Shown: positions 10,701-19,700, counted from the stretch's first letter. The stretch: 64,000 nt of DNA from Paraphysomonas bandaiensis (GCA_965644295.1 CBFFRP010000314.1:109458-173457); one strand, 5' to 3'. The notes: generated from the sequence alone by a model not told the origin. A program made the numbers and translations.

Positions 10701-13700
10701 TCGTCGAAAGCCTAAAGAGAACAACTTCAAAGCAGTGTTGGAAACGATTCGTGATCTGATGAACACTGCAGCTGTAGGCCGGGCGATCCCGGCTTGGTTG
10801 CACGACGTCTTTCTTGGTTATGGGAGACCTGATGCTGCACACTACAGGTAAGGCAAAACATTGTGGTGTTATGTAGATGCTTATGTTGATCTCCATGATT
10901 GTACTTATGATTAGTCTTTTCATAGCATTTTTGCATTTGTGATTGACAAATACCCTATAATGAGAGTTCAAAAGAATTATTTTGAGTCTAATACTGAACT
11001 CAATGCTATGACTAATTCTTGTGCTCATGCAGGTATTATTCTCGTTCTTAAAAAAGTTTTGGAGTTGATGAGTCCGATGATGTTGTTAATGATTAGTCTT
11101 TACAGACCTATTGTGATTGACACGTACCCTAAACATGAGGACTGTATACATTATATACTGCTCTATTCTTGGATGAAGGAGTTATCTAATATTTTAATAG
11201 GAATATGCCCACCAAATGTACCAGCAGACAGTTGGACTTGACCAGTACTACAGAGTCATGTCAGGATTCCGATGCTGTCGAGGAGATGGATTATACCGAT
11301 ACATTCCTTAGTTACTCTCACCTCTTGGAGTCTTTTCCTGACGCAGACGTCTCACTCTGCAACGAGGATGGAGTATCACTTCCTGTGGACAATGGTGACC
11401 CCTCCACACACCCACTTCCACCATTCAAACTACGCATTACTCGTGGGGAGGGCAAGGATGCAAAGGATGTTATCCAAGTTTTCTCCTATCGTCCAGTGAA
11501 CATGGGACCCTTTCCGCAAGACAAAAGGCCCTGTAATTCTATCAGGTACTATTCTCATAGTTTAAAACACTCGCATATTTGTAGGGTGATATAGTAGTAC
11601 TGTAAGTTGGCGATGATGATAGTTTTGAATTCCTTCACTGAAATGGATTTGACAGTCCAATATCATGTGGAATATTTGCACGTTAGTCTGAGTCAACTTC
11701 ACATACTGATCCACATCTAAATATACGCTGTTAACATGCTGTGAATGTACTATTGACTGTGAAGATAGAACATGAATTCCTTCTCTGAGATGGATATGAC
11801 AGTCCAAATTTCATGCGGAATATTTGCACGTTAGTCTGAGTCAATTGTACTCCCCTATTGTTATGTAGTATATGCGTGACTGTGAAGATAAGTACAATTT
11901 ATACTAAAGTGGACTGTATGGTCCTCATTATGCAGAAACTTGCACGTTAGTCTGAGTCACGTCTGTGTTTTCAAGAAAAATGTTATTTCTATTCTATAAA
12001 CACCACTAATATGGCAAATAAAATGATTGTAATGAATGTGTTGTGGCAGGTATACTTCTGTTCAAGTGGAAGCTCTGCGATCTGGTATGAATCAAGGCCT
12101 TACAATGGTAGTTGGTCCTCCTGGAACGGGTAAAACAGACGTTGCGGTACAAATTATATGCAATCTCTATCACAACTACCCTACTCAGAAGATTTTGTTG
12201 GTGGCGCACAGCAATACTGCCCTGAACGATTTGTTTGAAAAGATTATGATGGTAAGATTTTGTTGTCATAATTTAATGATAGAATGATGGGCGACATTGT
12301 CTGGTGATGACTATCATATCAGAAGCCAATCCTCTGATCCGAGTGATGAATACTGATATCCCATTGTCTGATGGACTTCGCACGTTATAATTATTGCATG
12401 CATTGGTGTGATATGAACTGTAGATATGAGGTGCGAAATGCTGACCTATATTTCGTGTTACAGCGTGACGTGGACCCACGTCATCTCCTTCGACTTGGTA
12501 GTGGTGAAAAGGACTTGTTGCAGGAGGGTCGAGGAAAGGATGCTTTCGGTTCAGAGGACCAATTCAGCAAACAGGGAAGAGTCAACTGGAGTCTCGCTCG
12601 TAGGCAACAGCTCTTACAGCAAGTAAGTTGCATGCCCAAATCTATCCTTTATTATTGTGACAGTATCATTTTGACTTGTTTTTGTAGGTACAATACTTGG
12701 CTGTGAGTCTTGGAGTTGCTGGCGATGTCGGATACACCTGTGAAACAGCAGAGTACTTCAATCTAGAGCATATCGTAGCAAGGATTGAGAAATTTCAACT
12801 CGATGTTGAAGCCATGAAGGGCGACGAGAATGAGGTTGATGTACAATCTGTTTTTCCATTCACTTCATACTTCTCCTCTGCTCCACAACCTCTTTTTAAG
12901 GGTACGTAGATACAAACTAGAAAATTAATGTACTTATTCTGCACTCAGGAGACTATGACCAAGATGTTGAGATTGCCGCTGGATGCTTTCGTCATATAAA
13001 GAATCTTTTTGCTGAACTGGCGGATTATAGGTAGATACTTTGAATTGCGTCCTTGGCGTTGTTGACATTTTTGTACAGAGCATTTGAGTTGCTTCGAACC
13101 CAAGGGCACCGGGCTGATTACTTACTTACTAAGCAGGTATACATAATATCCAGAGTTCTTAGAACACATATTTTGTATTTTCTCTATCATCTAGATTTGG
13201 TAACAAAATATTTTTTCTCTGATGTATTCCTTATATGTATGAGAATGACATACACAGCGCAATGACGATAAGTTTATTTCTGACACCTCTTGTTTGAGAT
13301 CCTTCTGTGAAACACTCAAAAATGAGTGTGAATCAGTCGGGTCGTTGAACGCAACTTTTTCCTGAGCGCGCGTTGCAGTGATATTATGTGCTGTATGTCA
13401 TGTTGATTTTGTGTCCGATGGTGACCATAATATCAGAAGCCAATCCTCTGAACCGATTGATGAATACTGATATCCCAATGTCTGAAGGACCACACTCTCT
13501 TTTCTGACAAAATATTTTTTCTTCGATGTATTCCTTCTTGCGATATATATATGAGAATGACATACACAGCGCAATGACGATAAGTTTATTTCTGACACCT
13601 CTTGTTTGAGGTCCTTCTGTGAAACACTCAAAAATGAGTGTGAATCAGTCGGGTCGTTGAACGCAACTTTTTCCTGAGCGCGTGTTGCAATGATATTATG

Positions 13701-16700
13701 TGCTGTATGTCATGTTGATTTTGTGTCCGATGATGACCATAATATCAGAAGCCAATCCTCTGAACCGATTGATGAATACTGATATCCCAATGTCTGATGG
13801 ACCACACTCTCTTTTCTGACAAAATATTTTTTCTTCGATGTATTCCTTCTTCCGATATATATTATAATATCTTCTTGATTTTTTGTGTCCGATGACATAA
13901 TATTGTATGCCCATATCTGAACTATTTACTAATTGATGTGATTCTGTGGTGGTGTATATTTGTATGAAATGACTTGAACATAGGGCAGTGATTGTATTTA
14001 TTGGAGCTGTCTGATTTTAATGATGACAGTGTTTTATTATTCAATGAGCCCTAGATACATATTGGATGGTTATAGTTAATAGAATGGTGTGAACACTTGT
14101 TGTCTCTTTATGATTCACAGATTGCAAATGACACTATATTTGTTCGTTATGCGCGCAATGACGATAAGTTTGTTTCTGACACCTCTTGTTTGAGGTCCTT
14201 CTGTGAAACACTCAAAAATGAGTGTGAATCAGTCGGGTCGTTGAACGCAACTTTTTCCTGAGCGCGCGTTGCAGTGATATTATGTGCTGTATGTCATGTT
14301 GATTTTGTGTCCGATGATGACCATAATATCAGAAGCCAATCCTCTGAACCGATTGATGAATACTGATATCCCAATGTCTGAAGGACTGTGCTATCTACCC
14401 ATACCACACTTGTGCTTAAGTTTCTACTGTTGAGGTTTTGTTAATACTCATGTATTCAGGCGCGCATCGTGGCAATGACCTGTACTCACGCTGCAATGAC
14501 TAGACGGCGACTCGTTGAACTGGGCTTTAAGTATGACAGGTGATGCGAGTGCCTGTAACAAACTGTATAGAGCATGGGCAGTGATATTTTTATATTGGAG
14601 CTGTCTGATTTTATTGATGACAATGCTTTACGCGATTTAATGAGCCTATTATATATATACACCATAGAAGTGTATGCGCTCGAAATATTGTGTCTTGTCT
14701 TATATTGTATACGAAGTATGATTATGGAGGAGGCAGCACAAGTATTAGAGATTGAGACACTTATTCCAATGCTACTTCAAAACACAGATAGTGTCGATGG
14801 ATGTCGACTGAAACGAGTTGTTCTCATTGGAGACCACTATCAGGTACATGATTGCAATAGCAGTAATTGGTAGAGACTTATAGTTGACAGTACTATTTAT
14901 GACTATGTGTGTTATGTGTGCGGCATATGTACCGAGGGCGATGATATTTAAACAATTATCCCTGACTTACAACCAATTTACTGGTGACAAATGTAACGTC
15001 AATGAGCCTGAAAGTACTGTACCATATATGACCATGTGTACTTGTGTATTATGTGTGTGGTATATGTACCGAGGGCGATGATATTTAAACAATTATCCCT
15101 GACTTACAACCAATTTACTGGTGACAAATGTAACGTCAATGAGCCTGAAAGTACTGTACCATATATGACCATGTGTACTTGTGTATTATGTGTGTGGTAT
15201 ATGTACCGAGGGCGATGATATTTAAACAATTATCCCTGACTTACAACCAATTTACTGGTGACAAATGTAACGTCAATGAGCCTGAAAGTACTGTACCATA
15301 TATGACCATGTGTACTTGTGTATTATGTGTGTGGTATATGTACCGAGGGCGATGATATTTAAACAATTATCCCTGACTTACAACCAATTTACTGGTGACA
15401 AATGTAACGTCAATGAGCCTGAAAGTACTGTACCATATATGACCATGTGTACTTGTGTATTATGTGTGTGGTATATGTACCGAGGGCGATGATATTTAAA
15501 CAATTATCCCTGACTTACAACCAATTTACTGGTGACAAATGTAACGTCAATGAGCCTGAATGTACTGTGTTCTAGTTATTCGTTGTTCAATTATTATATA
15601 TATGACTTGTACTTTGCTTGCAGCTCCCTCCTGTTGTTAAACACCCAGCGTTTCAGCGGTATTCTCGGCTTGATCAGTCGATGTTTTCACGTCTCGTGAG
15701 ACTGGGTGTACCATATATTCAATTGGATAAACAAGGTCGTGCTCGGCCTGAGATAGCGTCTCTTTACAGTTGGAGGTATGTGTTTGATGTTTATATTGTC
15801 TGTTTTGTGTTTATATTATCGTGTAGGTACAACAAAAAGGGTGGACCTCACGAAAGTAATGGCCTTGGTAACCTACCTGTGGTACAAAATGGTGGCAACT
15901 CGGAGTATAGATTTGCGAATGCCGGTTTCACATTTCCATTTCAACTCATCGATGTTCCAGGTATGTTTTTTTACACTTTCTAAGAGATGCATTAATTTTG
16001 AATTTTGTCACAGCATTCCAAGGCAAGGGAGAGTTTTGCCCTACGCCGTATTTTTACCAAAATCTTGGTGAAGCGGAGTATGTGGTCGCAGTTTATCAAT
16101 ACATGCGGTTGATAGGTTACCCTGCTGAAAAAATCAGCATCCTCAGTACTTACAATGGACAGAAGCATTTGATTCGTGATATTATTTCACAGCGATGCAA
16201 GAATCCAGTATTCGGTGAGAACTAGTTTTTGTTTTTTCCGTCTCTCATGTCGGCATATACAGGACGTCCAAGTGCCGTTACCACTGTAGACAAATTTCAG
16301 GGTCAGCAAAATGACTATATCCTTCTCTCGCTTGTACGTACTGAGTCAGTTGGCCATCTGAGGGATATTCGCCGTCTAGTGGTGGCAGCCAGTCGAGCTA
16401 GACTGGGGTTGTATGTTTTTTGTCGACAAGAGCTGTTTGAGAATTGTTACGAACTGAGTCCGACTTTTGCTCAGCTTTTGTCACGCCCACCCCTATTGTC
16501 ATTGGTACTGAATGAGAGATACCCTACGAGCAGACCAGTTGCTTCTGCAGTCCCAAATCCTGTCGTTACTACTGTTGAAAATGTTACTTCCATGGGAGTA
16601 TTGGTGTATAAGATGACTCAAGAAGTCATGCAATCCCAGCAAGCTGCTACCCTTACTGCAGTTCTCCCATCTTCTGAGAGCACCCCTATGGAAGTAGAAG

Positions 16701-16750
16701 ATTGCATAGCTAACGAGAATACAGAAACTGCTGAAAAGGAATCAGAATGA
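7789..16750 (+). CDS. AQR: Aquarius / intron-binding spliceosomal RNA helicase (IBP160, EMB-4/Cwf11 family)
   Basis: SF1 RNA helicase of the spliceosome that contacts introns upstream of the branch point. Hand-built 23-exon model: 7789-7953, 8008-9093, 9152-9221, 9312-9591, 9654-9771, 9827-9947, 9999-10062, 10108-10199, 10366-10441, 10492-10579, 10663-10847, 11201-11545, 12050-12251, 12464-12622, 12688-12901, 12949-13030, 13079-13136, 14460-14539, 14717-14843, 15624-15775, 15827-15960, 16014-16214, 16263-16750. Total 4587 nt, 1528 aa, close to the usual AQR length. Family hallmarks: N-terminal armadillo-like region ([14 protein letters not shown]), [28 protein letters not shown], Walker [20 protein letters not shown] (motif II), [52 protein letters not shown]. 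Insertions specific to this protein: a basic linker (~[15 protein letters not shown]) in exon 2 and an acidic C-terminus. Introns 8, 11, 12, 13, 17, 18 and 19 host snoRNA-like units. Confidence 0.96.
10237..10310 (+). ncRNA. C/D snoRNA-like unit E0 (degenerate), AQR intron 8
   Basis: Aligns with family E of intron 19: GGGC start, AAACTATTATTCCTGAC (D'-like CTGA), GTGGTGACAAG (C'-like), GGCT end. C and D boxes are weak, so this may be a relic. It ends 55 nt before the 3' splice site. Confidence 0.45.
10890..10968 (+). ncRNA. C/D snoRNA-like unit C1, AQR intron 11
   Basis: Short stem CTC/GAG encloses a C-like box (ATGATTG) and a D-like box (ATGA). It shares with C2 the block ATGATTAGTCTTT, whose core is complementary to AAAGACUAAUC, a segment I recall as conserved in large-subunit rRNA. 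Confidence 0.5.
11071..11143 (+). ncRNA. C/D snoRNA candidate C2, AQR intron 11
   Basis: Terminal stem AGTCC/GGACT, C box-like GATGATG, D-like ATGA directly before the 3' stem, and guide block GATTAGTCTTT with 11-nt complementarity to AAAGACUAAUC of large-subunit rRNA (recalled). The stem differs from C1 by paired changes. Ends 57 nt before the 3' splice site. Confidence 0.6.
11604..11699 (+). ncRNA. C/D snoRNA candidate B1, AQR intron 12
   Basis: Stem AAGTTG/CAACTT, consensus C box GATGATGA, internal CTGA (D'), and D box CTGA right before the 3' stem. The guide TTGCACGTTAGT upstream of D is identical in B1, B2 and B3 and pairs, with one G-U, to ACUGACGUGCAA, recalled as conserved in large-subunit rRNA. 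The predicted methylated base, by the D+5 rule, is the A before CGUGC. Confidence 0.75.
11747..11850 (+). ncRNA. C/D snoRNA candidate B2, AQR intron 12
   Basis: Paralogue of B1. Stem ATTGAC/GTCAAT, extended by GTAC on both sides, variant C box GTGAAGA, D' CTGA, D box CTGA, same 12-nt guide as B1. The stem is re-paired relative to B1. Confidence 0.72.
11875..11961 (+). ncRNA. C/D snoRNA candidate B3, AQR intron 12
   Basis: Third paralogue. Stem CGTGAC/GTCACG, C box variant GTGAAGA, D box CTGA, and the same 12-nt guide although the inner part has diverged. Ends 88 nt before the 3' splice site. Confidence 0.72.
12299..12376 (+). ncRNA. C/D snoRNA candidate A0, AQR intron 13
   Basis: Stem GTCT/GGAC, C box GGTGATGA, D' CTGA after guide AGAAGCCAATCCT, C' GTGATGA, D box CTGA. 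The D' guide is complementary to AGGAUUGGCU, recalled from large-subunit rRNA; the D+5 rule points to the first U of AUUGG, which fits my memory of yeast 25S Um898 (snR40). Single unit in a 212-bp intron, 87 nt before the 3' splice site. Confidence 0.78.
13257..13369 (+). ncRNA. C/D snoRNA-like unit D1, AQR intron 17
   Basis: GCGC/GCGC terminal stem, C-like box ATGACGA, internal CTGA (D'), and D box CTGA directly before the 3' stem. Always found 156 bp before an A unit. I recognise no rRNA target. Confidence 0.55.
13413..13490 (+). ncRNA. C/D snoRNA candidate A1, AQR intron 17
   Basis: Family A copy: stem GTCC/GGAC, C box GATGGTGA (one change from A2), D' CTGA, C' TTGATGA, D CTGA. Same AGAAGCCAATCCT guide as A0. 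Confidence 0.75.
13569..13681 (+). ncRNA. C/D snoRNA-like unit D2, AQR intron 17
   Basis: Copy of D1 exactly 312 bp downstream, with GCGC stem, ATGACGA and terminal CTGA kept. Confidence 0.55.
13725..13802 (+). ncRNA. C/D snoRNA candidate A2, AQR intron 17
   Basis: Best family A copy: stem GTCC/GGAC, C box GATGATGA, D' CTGA, C' TTGATGA, D CTGA. Exactly 312 bp after A1. Confidence 0.8.
13981..14053 (+). ncRNA. C/D snoRNA candidate F1, AQR intron 17
   Basis: Six-pair stem TAGGGC/GCCCTA, C-like box GTGATTG, D' CTGA after guide TATTGGAGCTGT, C' ATGATGA, D-like ATGA. The guide has 11 nt complementary to the universally conserved 18S segment CAGCUCCAAUA. The D'+5 rule points to the C of CAGCUCC. 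Confidence 0.7.
14153..14265 (+). ncRNA. C/D snoRNA-like unit D3, AQR intron 17
   Basis: Third D copy; GCGC stem, ATGACGA and terminal CTGA are kept. 156 bp before A3. Confidence 0.55.
14309..14386 (+). ncRNA. C/D snoRNA candidate A3, AQR intron 17
   Basis: Family A copy with stem GTCC/GGAC, C box GATGATGA, D' and D CTGA. Last unit of the intron, ending 73 nt before the 3' splice site. Confidence 0.78.
14574..14649 (+). ncRNA. C/D snoRNA candidate F2, AQR intron 18
   Basis: Paralogue of F1 alone in a 177-bp intron. The D' guide TATTGGAGCTGT is identical to F1, followed by CTGA, C' TTGATGA and D-like ATGA. The stem is weaker (GGGC/GCCT). Ends 67 nt before the 3' splice site. Confidence 0.65.
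14935..15009 (+). ncRNA. C/D snoRNA-like unit E1, AQR intron 19
   Basis: AGGGC/GCCT stem, C-like box GATGATA, D' CTGA after AAACAATTATCC, C'-like GGTGACA, D-like ATGA. First of five 137-bp tandem units. Confidence 0.55.
15072..15146 (+). ncRNA. C/D snoRNA-like unit E2, AQR intron 19
   Basis: Identical copy of E1, 137 bp downstream. Confidence 0.55.
15209..15283 (+). ncRNA. C/D snoRNA-like unit E3, AQR intron 19
   Basis: Identical copy of E1 in the 137-bp tandem array. Confidence 0.55.
15346..15420 (+). ncRNA. C/D snoRNA-like unit E4, AQR intron 19
   Basis: Identical copy of E1 in the 137-bp tandem array. Confidence 0.55.
15483..15557 (+). ncRNA. C/D snoRNA-like unit E5, AQR intron 19
   Basis: Last tandem copy of E1; ends 66 nt before the 3' splice site. 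The sequence diverges just after this unit. Confidence 0.55.
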
Positions 16751-17022
16751 ATATCCCTGTAGTGATAATATTATGCGCGTGGAGCGGTTACTATATATAC
16801 GGACGTGTATTTTATCGTGTTTTAATTATTTTAATATTTACTGTTATTTGAAATATGTACAACTGAAAAATCTCTGTATTTTATTCTGTGGCACCACGGT
16901 ATTCAATCCTGGCTAATCGTGTTCCCACATCCCTGATTTGATCTTCCTGGACGTGTGCCAAGGAGAATATCCTTATCAGGGCCAGTCAACAATAAATTTT
17001 AGCGAAATTTGACCTCGCAATT

Positions 17023-17893
17023 TATTCATGCAACTCTACAGCTACTTTGTGGCAACTTTATTCATTATCAGCGGCAAACTTAAGTTTCCTGAGCAAAAAC
17101 ATACTACGTACTCCTACTCAAAAGCATTGAAAATAATATGCATATTTCACCTTAAAACAATCATAAAAATATTATATTTCCCCAAAGTTGAACGAAGCTG
17201 CACTATGCAGTGCACGACTAAACAAAATAAATATACTCAGTATTCTTCCTTCGTTCGGGTTTTATGTTTGTTTTCTGACCCTGAGCGAGCAAACTGGCGT
17301 TCCTTGATGAAAGATCTATTTAATAATTAATAATAATGCCAGTTGCTATCATCCGACAGCAATCACGACAAAAGTGCAGAAACTGATTTTGCACAGGGAT
17401 CTGGACAGCGTCGAGATCACTAACAGAGCTCGACTTGGTAAGAATGTAGCAGGGATAGGGAACAATATATTGCAATACTATTGTTAGATAGCGTTCCATC
17501 AATAGCATTGATGGATTTTTTAAACCGGTCCTACAATATACAATACAATTACAATATATTGTAATATATTGTACAATGTATTGCAATACAATATATTGTT
17601 CCCTATCCCTGGAATGTAGTCGTAGTTGCATGAACTCATATCGTCTAGAATAGTTGCTATTCCTACGAGCCAATTCCATGTTTTGGGATGCCTATACCCT
17701 CCACGAAGCCCTGCAAGAAGATCCTGATGTGCCAGTGGAGGAGAGCGAGAAGTATTTACGATTCGCATTCTGTTATTACACTGAATTAGTAATTAAGGGA
17801 GCACTAAATTATCTATATGATTTATCTATTTAGGTAGTACTGGCCATTATAATTGCTGGGAACAGGACTTCCATTAATGGCTACCAGGTCCTG
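17023..17893 (+). mobile_element. hAT family #2 relic, left end missing, nested in hAT #1
   Basis: Reverse-complement match to the element at 57195-58325. The right end GCTACCAGGTCCTG is near 17880-17893. On the plus strand it retains LLFLRANSMFWDAYTLHEAL with an in-frame TAG just upstream, so the transposase is dead. Confidence 0.7.
17450..17611. mobile_element. 162-bp hAT-type MITE with perfect 8-bp target duplication
   Basis: Inverted ends CAGGGATAGGGAACAATAT / ATATTGTTCCCTATCCCTG flanked by GAATGTAG on both sides (17442-17449, 17612-17619). Almost the whole element can fold on itself. No coding capacity. Confidence 0.92.
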
Positions 17894-18573
17894 TTGTGTC
17901 TTAGAAAATATTCTTAATCATATATATAAGCTGCACTTTAAAATCACATAACTCATGTATGTATTATTAAAACATCGAACAATTATGATAACGATCTGCT
18001 ATTCATGTTCAATAGTATAATTCGTACTGTCTCTGTCAATCTATTCACCAAATAATAAATTCCAAACTGTTTATATTGATTGGACGAAGCACATATTCAG
18101 TACAACATACGTTTTGGAGCGTTTGTTCAGCAGAGCCAAGGTTATCACGACACACTTGCAACAAGGAATAACCCCACGACGCCTCGAACTGCTGCTGTTC
18201 TTTCTCTTCAATAAGCACCTGTGGACCGCAAAGACAGTGCTACAGGTCATTCTAATGATGGACTGTCTGATCATAAGAATTAGGACGACAGTGACGAGGA
18301 GTTGCAACACTTAGAGTACTCTATGTTCATCATTATGTTATAACCTCTACTAACTAGTTACTATCAATCAAATTTCTTATTCTTAGCGCCCAATATATAT
18401 CAATATATGGTAACATATTTAATAATTATTATTGGTCTTGAAAATATTAATATTGTTATTTATTTTTGCTGGCAATATATTGTTGACTGGCGCTGATCTT
18501 TATGATTCTACCAGAAAGATAGGGTTTAGCAGAGTCCTTCATCACAATCTTAGGTTCCTCTACAACAACTGAC

Positions 18574-19180
18574 TAACTACGAAAAACTCCTCAAGTCAAG
18601 AAATCCCATCGTATCGTCACTAATTCGTAATATGTAATATAGTAATATATACTACCTACGATCCCATAGGAAACGGAATGTCTGTTGAGTTCTGCTATTT
18701 GAGAGCAATTGAAAGCTGTAGTTCAAAGATATTTGACTTATGACTGTTGATAGAAAAATACAGAAGTGGTTAATATATTATGAGAACTAATGTCATAATA
18801 TCAATCGTAGTAGTGAAGCTGAAATATATTGACCGTATAAGATCGTAATATCTAAGATTGTTACGATTGACAAGTGATATTGATCATTAGTTTATTATAT
18901 GGTATTATATGATTTTAACTTATAACATCAGCATAGAGTGAAAGTATTGTTCAGTTACATTTTCTATTAATATGAATCATATACTTTCTATCTTTCTATA
19001 TCTACATTCTATACATTAGTCTCTAATGGTCGATGAGTACTCATCATCAATGTATAAGGACAGATAGTAGGTGATGAAAAATACAGCAAGCTTAAATACA
19101 ACATACACACGAAAATACGTATGTATATGCAAGACGAATTCGACATAATATATTCGAAATTGAAGTAGTAAATGTCTTAT
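18574..19180. other. AT-rich spacer
   Basis: Apart from a possible small exon near 18656-18694 of the broken minus-strand gene, I see nothing coding. Confidence 0.5.
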
Positions 19181-19184
19181 TATT

Positions 19185-19700
19185 AGCACTAGGCGTGTAA
19201 GAGTCAGATATACTGCTTAACTCTGATTTCCTACTATTTCGCGCTACGAAAAATTATATCTGCTAACTTCAAGATTTTTGAGTCCTTAAGGTGACATTCA
19301 TTACTACACCAAGGTGCAACCACTTTCGCTTTATCACTCATACCAAACGCAGTGAGCAACAAGCAGAATGCTGATATACTTGACAACTGCAAACTTCAGG
19401 ATTTTTGAGTCCTCTTTAGGTGAACAGCCCGGATGCTTAACTTCAGCAGGCAGCCCCAAACCCCGGTTACTCTTGAGGTGGGCCCATTCCCGAATGCCTG
19501 TTTATTCGTCAGGGCCCAAAGACATCTACACAAGAGACACTAGTTTGTGTCCACAAGCTTTTGGATATGAGGGGGCTGAACTCTATCTGCTAACTATACC
19601 TATGCGGCTCACTTTAGTTTCCCCCCATAACACCACGAAGAGGTACGAGTCCGTCTGTAAGTCCGACTTTGTTGAGGGCATATCGCATCATACTGCACTC
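19185..19700 (+). repeat. Dispersed repeat Rep1, copy 2 (plus orientation)
   Basis: Most complete plus-oriented copy: AGGCGTGTAAGAG, CTACTATTTCGCGCTACG, CACCAAGGTGCAACCACT, CAGCAGGCAGCCCCAAACC, GAGGTGGGCCCATTC, CAGGGCCCAAAGACATCT, ACACCACGAAGAGGTACGAG. It overlaps a 145-codon frame that is not conserved in other copies. Confidence 0.75.

Larger units (their letters stand above)
13196..14390 (+). repeat. 312-bp repeat units (D+A pairs) in AQR intron 17
   Basis: Two units in direct tandem (starts at about 13196 and 13508), a partial third up to about 13860, and a detached D+A pair at 14153-14386. Each D start is exactly 156 bp before its A start. Segmental duplication carried the two snoRNA-like units together. 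Confidence 0.85.
14890..15562 (+). repeat. 137-bp tandem array, about 4.9 copies, in AQR intron 19
   Basis: Near-identical 137-bp units, slightly diverged only at the first and last. Each contains one E unit. The 60-aa reading frames repeated in it are by-products. Confidence 0.95.
16977..18495 (+). mobile_element. hAT element #1, degenerate, with near-perfect 8-bp target duplication
   Basis: Terminal inverted repeats CAGGGCCAGTCAACAAT / ATTGTTGACTGGCGCTG, flanked by ATCCTTAT and ATCTTTAT (7 of 8 match). At about 18108-18260 (+) it encodes a hAT dimerisation-domain remnant: ERLFSRAKVITT, then ITPRRLELLLFFLFNKHLW. It contains a truncated copy of another hAT family and a nested MITE. Confidence 0.8.
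16881..18568 (-). pseudogene. Terminal exon of an unrecognised minus-strand gene, split by a hAT element
   Basis: Minus-strand frame from 18568 (after an AG acceptor) reads VVEEPKIVMKDSAKPYLSGR up to 18496. After removing the element 16977-18495 and one target-site copy, the same frame runs on through SLAHVQEDQIRDVGTRLARI to a TAA at 16881-16883. An upstream exon may lie at about 18656-18694. I do not recognise the family. The inserted 1.5 kb has stops, so the allele looks broken unless spliced out. Confidence 0.4.

Noticed and set aside
15036-15492. Repeated identical 60-aa ORFs
   Set aside because: By-products of the 137-bp tandem array inside an AQR intron.
14890-15562. CRISPR array
   Set aside because: Units are 137 bp, directly tandem, with no unique spacers, inside a eukaryotic intron.
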